Assembly (NCBI GenBank): GCA_024235895.1
Contig: JACKLM010000008.1
Coordinates: forward strand, 1 to 64,000
Direction: 5' to 3'
DNA from: Burkholderiaceae bacterium
GTDB lineage: Bacteria; Pseudomonadota; Gammaproteobacteria; Burkholderiales; Burkholderiaceae_C
Length of the DNA: 64,000 bases
Shown: positions 51,136 to 60,856 of the stretch, piece after piece
Position numbering within the stretch: position 1 is the stretch's first letter
Layout: every line of letters starts with the position of its first letter
Position numbers and translations under genes: made by a program
Notes under the pieces: generated by a model
Databases searched by the model: none
Told to the model about the DNA's origin: nothing
What the model saw: the letters and a program-made list of their open reading frames with translations, nothing else

Positions 51136-52690
51136 CAGCCCGCGCGCGATGCCACGGCGACAGCAGGCGTGACCTACCATCACGCCCGTCATGACCCAAC
51201 CGATCTCCACCGCGGCGTTGCTGCAGGCCGACCTCGCGCGCCATTCGCCGATGATGGCGCAGTACCTGAGCCTGAAGGCCGCGCACCCGGATACGCTGCT
51301 GCTGTACCGGATGGGCGACTTCTACGAGCTGTTCTACGACGACGCACGCAAGGCGCACCGCCTGCTCGACATCACGCTGACGACGCGCGGCCAGCCCGCC
51401 GGCGAGCCGGTGGTGATGGCCGGGGTGCCGGTGCACGCGCTGGAGAACTACCTCGCGCGGCTGGTCAGGCTCGGCGAGTCGGTCGCGATCGCCGAGCAGG
51501 TCGGCGAGGTCGGCGCCGCCAAGGGGCCGGTGGAGCGCAAGGTCGTGCGCATGGTCACCCCCGGCACGGTGGCCGCCGCCGCGCTGCTGGCCTACGCCGA
51601 GCATACGCAGGGGCAGGCGCTGGCGCATGTGCGCACGCTCGAGGTCGCGCGCGCCGGCGACCTGATCGACCTGCCACCGGCCACGCTGCGCAACCTCGAG
51701 CTGACGCAGACGCTGCGCGGCGAGGAGGCGCCGACGCTGCTGTCGCTGCTCGATACCTGCCGCAGCGGCATGGGCAGCCGCGCGCTGCGGCAGTGGCTGA
51801 CGGGCCCGGCGCGCGACCGCAGCGTCGCCGCGGCGCGTCACGCGGCGATCGCGGCGCTGGTGGACGCCGGCTTCGCACCGCTGCGCGACGCGCTGGCGCA
51901 GGTGGCGGACGTGGAGCGCATCGCCGCGCGCATCGCGCTGGCGTCGGCGCGCCCGCGCGAGCTGGCCGGGCTGCGCGACACGCTGCGCGCACTGCCGGAG
52001 CTGCGCGCGCGGGTGCCCGATACGGCGCCGCTGCTGGCGCAGTGGCGCGCGGCGCTGGCGCCCGACGCCGGCATCGCCGAGGTGCACGGCTTCCATATCG
52101 AGGTCACGGCGTCGCACGTCGACAAGGTGCCGGCCGACTATCAGCGCCGGCAGACGATGAAGAATGCCGAGCGCTACATCACGCCCGAGCTGAAGGCCTT
52201 CGAGGACAAGGCGCTGTCCGCGCAGGAGCGCGCGCTGGCGCGCGAGAAATGGCTGTACGAGGAGCTGCTGGCGGCGCTGCGGCCGCACCTGGGCGAGCTC
52301 GGCGCGCTGGCGCGCGCGCTGGCCGCGCTGGACGCGCTCGACCCTGATACGCTCGCGCCGCGCGAGGCGCTGGACGCGTTGTACCGCCTGAAGCAAGTGA
52401 GATCGAGGGACGCCAAGTCGAAAACCTCAGGCAGCACCGGAGAAGCTGGCCAAGGGAACGATCAACTGCTTCGGCTGTCCGCCATATATCTCGAAGCCAT
52501 GGTGCCGGTAGAACGCAACAGCCGCATCGTCCTTGGCATCCACGACAAGAGCAAAGACGGCGACCTCGGAGCGCAGCGCGCGCAGAGCCGCGTCCGCGAG
52601 AAGCGCGGCGCCAAGCTTGCGCCCCTGAAACGACTGGTCGATCGCCAGGCGTCCAACCCTGGCGACCGGGACCGATGGATACCTTGGTAG
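51136..52690 (+). pseudogene. mutS: mutS duplicate with three in-frame internal deletions
   Basis: The copy starts with the same upstream sequence as the mutS at 56514 (homology from 51136, ATG at 51191). It keeps the mismatch-recognition domain with YRMGDFYELFYDDA. Then it jumps from VTPGTV to AAAALLAYAEH, from DAGIAE to VHGFHIEV, and from RALAALDAL to DPDTLAPREALD. These remove most of the connector, part of the clamp/core, and the entire ATPase with Walker motifs. All junctions are in frame; the last falls on the repeat GCGCTGGACGCGCT. Homology ends at 52418, exactly at the mutS stop, which is lost, so the frame runs antisense through the GNAT gene to 52690. Confidence 0.9.
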
Positions 52691-52927
52691 TCGCTTCGAC
52701 AGGCTCGCGGGCAAGTCGGTCAGCGGCACGCTGCCCGCGGCCAGGGTGTAGTAGCCGGCGACGGTGTTGGTCTCATGCTGGACTGCGACATAGCACGCAC
52801 TGGCACGACGGCGTGCATCCTGAGTCGCCTGCGTTCGGAAGTACCCATCCAGCGCTGCGACGCCGCACTTGAATCGGGTTCGATCGTGCTGCGCACCCAG
52901 GACCTCGAGTCGAAAGTCTCCGGTCAC
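52427..52927 (-). CDS. GNAT-family toxin (TacT-like)
   Basis: 166 aa, GTG start at 52927. The acetyl-CoA binding pattern VARVGRLAIDQSFQGRKLGAALL, then VDAKDDAAVAFYRHHGFE, and the N-terminal CGVAALDGYFRTQATQDARR match TacT/AtaT toxins, which acetylate charged tRNAs. It overlaps its DUF1778 antitoxin by 4 bases (GTGA). Its end lies 9 bases from the end of mutS homology, so it abuts the duplication boundary. Confidence 0.92.
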   Translation of the reverse strand: MTGDFRLEVLGAQHDRTRFKCGVAALDGYFRTQATQDARRRASACYVAVQHETNTVAGYYTLAAGSVPLTDLPASLSKRLPRYPSVPVARVGRLAIDQSFQGRKLGAALLADAALRALRSEVAVFALVVDAKDDAAVAFYRHHGFEIYGGQPKQLIVPLASFSGAA

Positions 52928-53217
52928 TTCGATTCACGAACGAGCCGCCTGTGTGCCTGAAGGGCTCGCTTCATGGCTGGCGCCAGCGGCGGCGGGTTCA
53001 ACAACGCCTCGGTAAAGCGCTGCTGATCGTCGACCGACAGGCGGATGATTTGCGCTTCCTCGATCGTCCGGTGAGCGTCTTTCAGGGCGGCAGCAACCAG
53101 AAAGTCACTGAGGCTGCGGCCCTGGATTTCGGCGGCGCGGCGAACAACGGCCAGAGCTTCCGGTGCAATGCGCGCTTCGACGCGCGCAGTTCGACTGGAG
53201 TCGGTGATAGGCAACAT
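52924..53217 (-). CDS. DUF1778 (TacA-like) antitoxin
   Basis: 97 aa. RTARVEARIAPEALAVVRRAAEIQGRSLSDFLVAAAL in parts is the ribbon-helix-helix, and the C-terminal SVDDQQRFTEALLNPPPLAPAM is the toxin-neutralising segment typical of DUF1778. It is first in the operon; the stop overlaps the toxin start. An inverted repeat lies 24 bases upstream. Confidence 0.92.
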   Translation of the reverse strand: MLPITDSSRTARVEARIAPEALAVVRRAAEIQGRSLSDFLVAAALKDAHRTIEEAQIIRLSVDDQQRFTEALLNPPPLAPAMKRALQAHRRLVRESK

Positions 53218-53240
53218 TGCGAGGTCTCCTTCAGACGCAA

Positions 53241-53261
53241 TGTACGTTGAAACACCGTACA
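53241..53261 (-). promoter_or_regulatory. inverted repeat operator of the DUF1778-GNAT module
   Basis: TGTACG-TTGAAACAC-CGTACA, exact 6-bp arms and a 9-base spacer, 24-44 bases before the antitoxin ATG. It is AT-richer than the surroundings and probably overlaps the promoter. Confidence 0.55.
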
Positions 53262-53510
53262 CTGTCAATGAAGTTTCAGTCGAGCGGCAGCAAAGCTGCC
53301 GGTCGTGAGCGACCGGACATGGCCGAGGACTGCCGCAAGCCGACAGCCCGCACACCTGCCCTTCAAGTCAGGGGGTGCCGGCACGAAGGTGGTGCCCGCG
53401 CAACAGCCCGGCGCGCCGATTGACTGGTGTCGGGCCGCGCCGCGAACTGGCCTTCCCGGCCATGAGCAGCCGCCGGCGAACCGCAGCATTGGTGCTGTCC
53501 GTGGCGTGCG

Positions 53511-54323
53511 TCAGCCTGTCATCAACGCCTTCAGACTGCCGATGAAGGCCGCGTCGTCCTGGGCCTTTCGATCATCGAGCAGGCGCTGGGCGTCTGCTCC
53601 GGCGCGATAGCGAAGGCGGTCCTCGGCGTCGTTGACCGCAGCCCACACCACCTCGGCGACAACCTCGGGCGGAGACGGATCGCTGGCCAGCTTGCCGAAC
53701 AGTCGCCCCATCGCCTCGACCGTGGGAGCGTAGTCGGACAGACGCTCGTCCATCGCGAAGTCGAACGAGCGGCCGCCGAAGTCCGTCTTGATCATGCCGG
53801 GTTCCACGAGCCGCACCCGGATGCCCAGCGGCTCGAGTTCGTAGTGCAACGCCTCGGACAGCCCCTCCACGGCGAACTTGGTCCCGTGATAGAGCGTGCC
53901 GAGCGGGAACGTGATCTGCCCACCGATCGACGAGATGTTGACGATCGTGCCCGACCGGTTCGCCCGCATGTGCGGCAGCACGGCCTTCGTCACGGCCAGC
54001 AGGCCGATGACGTTGGTGTCGAACTGCCGGCGGATGCGCTCGGTCGAAAAGGCCTCGAGCGGGCCATACGCGCCGTAGCCGGCATTGTTCAGCAGCACGT
54101 CGATCGGGCCGAAACGATCCACGGCCGTGGCGATGGCGGCATCGATCGTCGACGCGTCGGTCACATCAAGACGGCTGACCGTAACCCGGTCCAATTGTTC
54201 GAGGTCACGTCCGGCCGACGGGTCACGCATCGTGGCGACCACGTTCCAGCCCTCGGACTGAAAGCGCAGCGCCGTGGCCTTGCCGATACCCGAAGAGGCG
54301 CCGGTGATCAGGATGGTCTTCAT
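53511..54323 (-). CDS. short-chain dehydrogenase/reductase
   Basis: 270 aa. Classical SDR: ILITGASSGIGKATALRF (cofactor loop), LLNNAGYGAYGPLE, catalytic Ser in VNISSIGG and YHGTK (Tyr-x3-Lys). RLVEPGMIKTDFGG is typical of the oxidoreductase group often found next to AraC regulators. Substrate unknown. It lies 13 bases downstream of a second SDR and is probably co-transcribed with it. Confidence 0.9.
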   Translation of the reverse strand: MKTILITGASSGIGKATALRFQSEGWNVVATMRDPSAGRDLEQLDRVTVSRLDVTDASTIDAAIATAVDRFGPIDVLLNNAGYGAYGPLEAFSTERIRRQFDTNVIGLLAVTKAVLPHMRANRSGTIVNISSIGGQITFPLGTLYHGTKFAVEGLSEALHYELEPLGIRVRLVEPGMIKTDFGGRSFDFAMDERLSDYAPTVEAMGRLFGKLASDPSPPEVVAEVVWAAVNDAEDRLRYRAGADAQRLLDDRKAQDDAAFIGSLKALMTG

Positions 54324-54336
54324 GCGCGGGTTCCCA

Positions 54337-55206
54337 TCAAGCGTTCAAGGCGAGCATCTGCTCGATGCCGAAATTCGTCATGACGGTGCGGGTCACGTCG
54401 TGCAGCGCCTGGTTGTAGCGCTCGATCTCGGGTCCGACTCCCGTGTGGTCGACGACCGTGCGAAACGGCTTCTTCCCGAACGGCGTGTCCAGCAGGGCCA
54501 CGACCGCCTCGGCGATGCGCTGCGGCCGCTGCGCCGGGATGGACTCGAGCATCTGCGCCAGACCTTGCGCCGATATCCCGGGCACCTGGGCGAATTCGCC
54601 GTACTGGGCTTCCCGCGCGGGATCGTCTGGCGCCATCATGCCCTCGAAGAAGGCCGTCGGCATCGCGCCGGGCTCGACGATGCACGACTCGATGCCGAAG
54701 CCCGACAACTCCGTCCGGTAGCACTCCGCGATCGCCTCCAGCGCCCACTTGGACGCCGAATAGGTGCCGTAGAACGGCATCGCGATCCGGCCGATCAGGC
54801 TGGAGGTGTAGAGCACCGTGCCGCGCCCCTGCGCGCGCAAGGTCGGCAGGGCTGCGCGCATGACGCGCTGAACGCCCATGACATTGACGTCGAAGACCCG
54901 TGCCATCTGCTCGGCCGACATCAACTCCTGGATGCCGTAGGACCCGATGCCCGCGTTGTTGAACAGCACATCCAGGCCACCGAGCAGCGTCACGGCCTGC
55001 GCCACACCCCGGTCCGAGCTGGCTGCGTCCGTCACGTCCATCTCGACCAGGTGCGCCCCTGCGGACTCCAGCCTGGCCACGGCCGACGCGTTCTTGCCGC
55101 CTCGGCGGCGCACGCTGCCGGCAACCGCGTGTCCCCTGTTCAGAAGTGCCAGTGCCGTCGGCAGACCGAAGCCGCCCGCAACGCCCGTGATGAAGATCTT
55201 CTCCAT
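54337..55206 (-). CDS. short-chain dehydrogenase/reductase
   Basis: 289 aa from the ATG at 55206. FITGVAGGFGLPTALALL is a slightly unusual cofactor loop (GxxGGFG). NNAGIGSYG, YTSSLIGRIA and YSASKWALE (Tyr-x3-Lys) complete the active site. The C-terminal region EIERYNQALHDVTRTVM is longer than in minimal SDRs. First gene of the SDR pair, divergent from the AraC regulator, which is its likely controller. Confidence 0.9.
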   Translation of the reverse strand: MEKIFITGVAGGFGLPTALALLNRGHAVAGSVRRRGGKNASAVARLESAGAHLVEMDVTDAASSDRGVAQAVTLLGGLDVLFNNAGIGSYGIQELMSAEQMARVFDVNVMGVQRVMRAALPTLRAQGRGTVLYTSSLIGRIAMPFYGTYSASKWALEAIAECYRTELSGFGIESCIVEPGAMPTAFFEGMMAPDDPAREAQYGEFAQVPGISAQGLAQMLESIPAQRPQRIAEAVVALLDTPFGKKPFRTVVDHTGVGPEIERYNQALHDVTRTVMTNFGIEQMLALNA

Positions 55207-55363
55207 GGTGTTCGCCCTTGCCAATCGATGTTTCGACATTACGTGGGCAAGCTCGAACATTCATTCCTGATCCGCCTCTTTTCTTGCCTGATCCTCCGGT
55301 TTCCAGAAGCATCAGCCAAGCTGACCAGATGCTTGTGCTACACCCTTGCGTGAGGGGAAATCC
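55207..55363. promoter_or_regulatory. divergent promoter region between the SDR pair and the AraC gene
   Basis: 157 bases of lower GC (for example TTCATTCCTGATCCGCCTCTTTTCTTGCC in part) lie between divergent starts, where AraC-controlled promoters are expected. No unambiguous -10/-35 pair or repeat could be fixed by eye. Confidence 0.35.
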
Positions 55364-56254
55364 GTGGCCGCTCAGATGCTGTTGGACCAGGTGTGCGCGC
55401 TGCTGGACCAGGCAAGCGTGGTCCAGGGCGCATTCGCCCATGCGCCGAGCGGCGTGCACATGCTGCGGTGCTCCGCGACGACCGGGCAGGACGCCACCGT
55501 CTATCGCCCACTGTTGTGCCTCGTGCTGCAGGGCGCCAAGGAGGTCGGTACTCAGGCCAAGACCCTGAGGGTGGGCGATGGTCAGTCGCTTCTCGTGAGT
55601 CATGCACTGCCTGTCGTCTCGCGCATCACCGAGGCGGCGCGGGACCGCCCCTACGTCGCGCTGGTGTTGCCGCTCGACATGGACCTCTTGCGCGCGCTCG
55701 CCCCGGACGTGACCGCGGCGCTGGGTGCCAGCGCACAGGATGCGTTCTCGATTTCGCTGTGCGCCACTGACCCGGAGATGGAGGACGCGCTCCTACGCTA
55801 CCTGCGGCAATGCGAGCGCGAAGACGCCCATCGCCTGCTGGCGCCGATCACGCGCCGCGAGATCCACGCGCGCCTGTTGATGGGGCCGCACGCCGAACCG
55901 CTGCAGAAGTTGCTCTGGCATGAGACCTCGGCGAGCCGGATCTTCCAGGCCACACGCGCCATTCAGTCCGACCTCTCGCGCCCGTTGGCCGTCGGCGACC
56001 TCGCCCGGCGGGCGGCCATGAGCAGCTCCGCCTTCTTCGAGCACTTCAAGGCCGTCACAGGGACTTCGCCGCTGCAGTACCAGAAGGAACTCCGACTTCT
56101 GCATGCCCGCGATGCCTTGCGCAGCTCGAACGAGAAGGTCTCCGACATCGCCTTCCGCGTGGGCTACGAAAGTGCGTCCCAGTTTTCACGGGAGTACACC
56201 CGCAAGTTCGGGCGGCCGCCCAAGGTTGACCGTAATCGCGGCGCTGCCGCTTAG
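55364..56254 (+). CDS. AraC-family regulator with AraC_N (cupin-like) domain
   Basis: 296 aa from the GTG at 55364, which has GAGGGG about ten bases upstream; a GTG at 55346 would add six residues. The N-terminal AraC_N domain (YRPLLCLVLQGAKEV, RVGDGQSLLVSHALPV) leads to the double helix-turn-helix LAVGDLARRAAMSSSAFFEHFKAVTG and VSDIAFRVGYESASQFSREYTRKFG (shown in parts). It is divergent from two SDR genes, the standard arrangement for local control of an oxidoreductase operon. Confidence 0.92.
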   Translation: MAAQMLLDQVCALLDQASVVQGAFAHAPSGVHMLRCSATTGQDATVYRPLLCLVLQGAKEVGTQAKTLRVGDGQSLLVSHALPVVSRITEAARDRPYVALVLPLDMDLLRALAPDVTAALGASAQDAFSISLCATDPEMEDALLRYLRQCEREDAHRLLAPITRREIHARLLMGPHAEPLQKLLWHETSASRIFQATRAIQSDLSRPLAVGDLARRAAMSSSAFFEHFKAVTGTSPLQYQKELRLLHARDALRSSNEKVSDIAFRVGYESASQFSREYTRKFGRPPKVDRNRGAAA

Positions 56255-56513
56255 GCTGCGCGGCGCTTCAACGAGGCTCAGGACGCCCATTCTCTTAACG
56301 CATCGGAACAGCAGCTTTACATGGTTCCGATCGGGCCCGCAGGCGGTGCCCGCCGACATTCGCCGGTCAAATCCGAGCGACAGCAACCAGTCTACGGAGC
56401 CGCCACCCGAGGCGAGACTGCAAGCCCTGCCCTCGCGCATGGCCATCGGCAGCGACTGCAGCCCGCGCGCGATGCCACGGCGGCCGCAGGCGTGACCTAC
56501 CATCACGCCCGTC

Positions 56514-59128
56514 ATGACCCAACCGATCTCCACCGCGGCGTTGCTGCAGGCCGACCTCTCGCGCCACTCACCGATGATGGCGCAGTACCTGAGCCTGAAG
56601 GCCGCGCACCCGGACACGCTGCTGATGTACCGGATGGGCGACTTCTACGAGCTGTTCTACGACGACGCGCGCAAGGCGCACCGCCTGCTCGACATCACGC
56701 TGACGACGCGCGGCCAGTCCGCCGGCGAGCCGGTGGTGATGGCCGGGGTGCCGGTGCACGCGCTGGAGAACTACCTCGCGCGGCTGGTCAGGCTCGGCGA
56801 GTCGGTCGCGATCGCCGAGCAGGTCGGCGAGGTCGGCGCCGCCAAGGGGCCGGTGGAGCGCAAGGTCGTGCGCATCGTCACCCCCGGCACGGTGACCGAC
56901 GGCGCGCTGCTGCCGGACCGCGCCGACACGCTGCTGCTGGCGGCACAGCGCCAGCGCCAGACCTGGGGCCTGGCCTGGCTGGGGCTGGCCAGCGCGCGGC
57001 TCGGGCTGGCCGAGTGCGGCGACGCCGAGCTGCCCGGCTGGCTCGCGCGGCTGGCGCCGGCCGAGCTGCTGCACGCGGGCGATGCCGCCGACGCCGCCGC
57101 GCTCGCCGCCGCTGGGGCGCGGGGCGGCGCTGACCGCGCGCCCGGCCTGGCAGTTCGACACCGCGCTCGGCGCGCGCCGGCTGTGCGAGCAGTTGCAGGT
57201 CGCCACACCTCGCCGGCCACGGGGCGCAGGACCTGGCCGCGGCGCACGCCGCCGCCGCCGCGCTGCTGGCCTACGCCGAGCACACGCAGGGGCAGGCGCT
57301 GGCGCATGTGCGAACGCTCGAGGTCGCGCGCGCCGGCGACCTGATCGACCTGCCGCCGGCCACGCTGCGCAACCTCGAGCTGACGCAGACGCTGCGCGGC
57401 GAGGAGGCGCCGACGCTGCTGTCGCTGCTCGATACCTGCCGCAGCGGCATGGGCAGCCGCGCGCTGCGCCAGTGGCTGACGAGCCCGGCGCGCGACCGCA
57501 GCGTCGCCGCGGCGCGTCACGCGGCGATCGCGGCGCTGGCGGACGCCGGCTTCGCGCCGCTGCGCGACGCGCTGGCGCAGGTGGCGGACGTGGAGCGCAT
57601 CGCCGCGCGCATCGCGCTGGCGTCGGCGCGCCTGCGCGAGCTGGCCGGGCTGCGCGACACGCTGCGCGCGCTGCCGGCGCTGCGCGCGCGGGTGCCTGAT
57701 GCGGCGCCGCTGCTGGTGCAGTGGCGCGCGGCGCTGGCGCCCGACGCCGGCATCGCCGAGCTGCTCGGCGCGATCGCCGACGAGCCGGCGGTGCTGCTGC
57801 GCGACGGCGGCGTGATCGCGCCCGGCGTCGACGCCGAGCTCGACGATCTGCGCGGCATCGCCGCCCATTGCGACGCCTTCCTGCTCGACCTGGAACAGCG
57901 CGAGCGTGCGCGCACCGGCATCGCCAACCTGCGCGTGATGTTCAACAAGGTGCACGGGTTTCACATCGAGGTCACGGCGTCGCAGGCGGGCAAGGTGCCG
58001 GCCGACTACCAGCGCCGGCAGACGATGAAGAATGCCGAGCGCTACATCACGCCCGAGCTGAAGGCCTTCGAGGACAAGGCGCTGTCGGCGCAGGAGCGCG
58101 CGCTGGCGCGCGAGAAGTGGCTGTACGAGGAGCTGCTGGCGGCGCTGCGGCCGCACCTGGGCGAGCTCGGCGCGCTGGCGCGCGCGCTGGCCGCGCTGGA
58201 CGCGCTGGCGGCGCTGGCCGAGCGCGCGACGACGCTGGCCTGGTGCCGGCCGGAGTTCCTGCCCTACCCCTGCATCGACATCCAGGCCGGCCGGCACCCG
58301 GTGGTCGAGGCGCGGCTGGCCGAGACCGGCGGCGGCGCCTTCATCGCCAACCACTGCCGGCTCGGCGCGAAGACGCGCATGCTCGTCGTCACCGGCCCCA
58401 ACATGGGCGGCAAGAGCACCTTCATGCGGCAGGTGGCGCTGATCGTGCTGCTGGCGTCGATCGGCTCGTACGTGCCGGCCGAGGCCTGCCGGCTCGGGCC
58501 GATCGACGCCATCCACACGCGCATCGGGGCGTCCGACGACCTGGCCGGCGCGCGCTCGACCTTCATGGTCGAGATGACCGAGGCGGCGGCGATCCTGAAC
58601 GCCGCGACCGAGCACAGCCTGGTGCTGATGGACGAGGTCGGCCGCGGCACCAGCACCTTCGACGGGCTGGCGCTGGCCGGCGCGATCGCCGCCCACCTGC
58701 ACGACCGCAACAAGGCCTTCACGCTGTTCGCGACCCACTACTTCGAGCTGACCGAGTTTCCGGGCAGGCATGCCGGCGCGATCAACGTCCACGTCGGTGC
58801 GGTCGAGTCGGGCGACCGCATCGTCTTCCTGCACCAGATCGAGCCCGGACCGGCGAGCCGCAGCTACGGCGTGCAGGTGGCTAGGCTGGCCGGGATGCCG
58901 GGCAGCGTGATCCGGCAGGCGCGCGCGGCGCTCGAGTCGCTGGAGTCGGCGTCGCGCGCCGGGCAGCCGCAGATCGACCTGTTCGCGCCGCCGCCTGCGT
59001 CCGAGGCCGCCGGCCCGTCGGCGACCGAGGCGGCGCTGGACGCGCTCGACCCTGATACGCTCGCGCCGCGCGAGGCGCTCGACGCGCTGTACCGCCTGAA
59101 GCAACTGAGAGCGAGGGACGCCAAGTGA
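56514..59128 (+). pseudogene. mutS: DNA mismatch repair ATPase MutS, two frameshifts
   Basis: About 870 aa if corrected. MutS binds mismatches and recruits MutL. All domains are encoded: mismatch recognition (MGDFYELFYDDA), connector, core/clamp (FNKVHGFHIEVT), and ATPase with Walker A TGPNMGGKSTFMRQ, signature and VLMDEVGRGTSTFDG. Two single-base insertions break the connector: one in the G-run near 57118-57124 and one A near 57205 (GCCACACCTC for GCCCACCTC). Correct frames are recovered on each side. If real, the cell has no intact mutS in this window. Homology with the partial copy starts at 56459. The stop overlaps the Anbu start. Confidence 0.9.
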
Positions 59129-59949
59129 CGTACTGCGTGGGCATCAGGATCGATGCCGGGATGGTCTTCCTGTCCGACTCGCGCACCAACGCCGGGCTGG
59201 ACCAGATCAGCACCTTCCGCAAGATGATCATCTACGAGGTGCCGGGCGAGCGCTTCATGGTGCTGCTGTCGGCCGGCAACCTCAGCATCAGCCAGAGCGT
59301 GCGCGAGATCCTGCAGGCCGAGCGGGTCGACCGCGGCGTGCACGAGGAGCCGCTGACGATCTGGAACGCGGCGTCGATGTTCGACGCCGCGCGCGTCCTC
59401 GGCGCGGCCGTGCGCCGCGTGCACGAGCAGGACGGCGCGGCGCTGAAGCATGCGGGCGTCGACTTCAACGTCTCGATGATCTTCGGCGGCCAGATCCGCG
59501 GCGAGGCGATGCGCATGTTCCAGGTCTATTCGGCGGGCAACTTCATCGAGGCCACGCGCGAGACCTGCTACTTCCAGGTCGGCGAGAGCAAGTACGGCAA
59601 GCCGGTGCTCGACCGCATGATCACGCCCGCCACGAGGCTGAATACCGCCGCCAAGTGCGCGCTGGTGTCGATGGACTCGACGATCAAGTCCAACCTCTCG
59701 GTCGGGCTGCCGCTGGACCTGCTCGTCTACCGCGCGGGCGCCTTCGCCAGCGACGAGCATGTCTGCATCGACGAGCACAACCCCTACTTCCGCATGATCC
59801 ACGATTCGTGGGGCCAGCGGCTGCGCGAGGTCTTCCTGTCGATCGACGACCCGCTCGGCGAGCGCGAGCCCGAGCACCCGCTGCTCGTGCAGAGCGAGCG
59901 CTTCGGCCCGATGCGCAAGATCGGCAACCCCGGCGAGCGGGTCGTCTGA
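59125..59949 (+). CDS. Anbu (ancestral beta-subunit) proteasome-type protease
   Basis: 274 aa, GTG start in a GTGA overlap with mutS. MTYCVGIRIDAGMVFLSDSRTNAGLD matches Anbu (in parts): removal of Met exposes a catalytic Thr, and the SDSRTNAG segment supplies Asp/Ser contacts, with the FRKM Lys33-equivalent near residue 33. It forms open helical or ring assemblies of Ntn hydrolase subunits. Known Anbu clusters also carry a transglutaminase-like and an ATP-grasp gene; these are absent here, where it is coupled to mutS instead. Confidence 0.88.
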   Translation: MTYCVGIRIDAGMVFLSDSRTNAGLDQISTFRKMIIYEVPGERFMVLLSAGNLSISQSVREILQAERVDRGVHEEPLTIWNAASMFDAARVLGAAVRRVHEQDGAALKHAGVDFNVSMIFGGQIRGEAMRMFQVYSAGNFIEATRETCYFQVGESKYGKPVLDRMITPATRLNTAAKCALVSMDSTIKSNLSVGLPLDLLVYRAGAFASDEHVCIDEHNPYFRMIHDSWGQRLREVFLSIDDPLGEREPEHPLLVQSERFGPMRKIGNPGERVV

Positions 59950-60040
59950 CGACGCGCCGCAGGCCGCTGCCGCCCACCCCGACCGGCAGCCCGCGCGAAC
60001 CCGCGCGCTGACCGTCCCCGCCCTGCACCGCCGCACCCCG

Positions 60041-60856
60041 ATGAGCCCCGGCATCCTCGTCTTCTGCCACGCCAACAGCTTCCCCGCCGGCACCTACCGC
60101 CAGCTCCTCGACGCCTGGCGCGCCGCCGGCTGGCACGTGCTGGCGCCGGAGAAGTTCGGCCACGACCCGCGCTACCCGGTCAGCAGCAACTGGCCGCATC
60201 TGCGCGACGAACTGGTCGACTTCGTCCGCATCCAGGCCGCCGGGCGGCCTGCGATGCTGGTCGGGCACTCGCTGGGCGGCTACCTCGCCCTGCTGGCGGC
60301 CTGCGCCCACCCCGAGATCGCCGCCGGGGTGCTGATGCTCGACTCGCCGCTGGTCGGCGGCTGGCGCGCGCACAGCATCAAGGTCGTCAAGACGACGCGG
60401 CTGATCGGCCGCGTCACGCCGGGCCGGGTGTCGCAGCGGCGGCGCGAGCGCTGGCCTTCGGCCGAGGCCGCGCGCGCGCACTTCGCCGCCAAGCCGATGT
60501 TCGCGCGCTGGGCGCCGGGGGTGCTGGACGACTACCTCGCCGCGGGCATCGAGCCCGACGCCGCCGGCGGCGTGCGGCTCGCGTTCCGGCGCGAGATCGA
60601 GACGCGGCTGTACAACACGCTGCCCGACCACTTCGACCGCGTGCTGCACCGCCACCCGCCGCGCTGCCCGGTACGATTCATCGGCGGCACGCGATCGCCC
60701 GAGCTGCGGCAGGCGGGGCTGGCGACCACGCGTGCGGTGACACGCGGGCCGATCCGCTGGATCGACGGCGGCCACCTGTTCCCGATGGAGCGGCCGGGCG
60801 CGACGGCGGCAGCGGTGCTCGAGGAGCTGGCCGCGATGCACGAGGAGCTTGCGTGA
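60041..60856 (+). CDS. alpha/beta hydrolase
   Basis: 271 aa. The oxyanion segment CHANSFPAGTY, the nucleophile elbow VGHSLGGYLAL and the late His in IDGGHLFPMERP make a standard catalytic set, with Asp in MLDSPLVGG. The substrate cannot be predicted. Its stop overlaps the HMG-CoA lyase start (GTGATGG), implying translational coupling. Confidence 0.88.
   Translation: MSPGILVFCHANSFPAGTYRQLLDAWRAAGWHVLAPEKFGHDPRYPVSSNWPHLRDELVDFVRIQAAGRPAMLVGHSLGGYLALLAACAHPEIAAGVLMLDSPLVGGWRAHSIKVVKTTRLIGRVTPGRVSQRRRERWPSAEAARAHFAAKPMFARWAPGVLDDYLAAGIEPDAAGGVRLAFRREIETRLYNTLPDHFDRVLHRHPPRCPVRFIGGTRSPELRQAGLATTRAVTRGPIRWIDGGHLFPMERPGATAAAVLEELAAMHEELA

Noticed and set aside
52419..52690. The 90-codon extension of the mutS copy as a new fusion domain
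   Set aside because: It is antisense to the well-supported GNAT toxin and exists only because the mutS stop was lost at the duplication edge.
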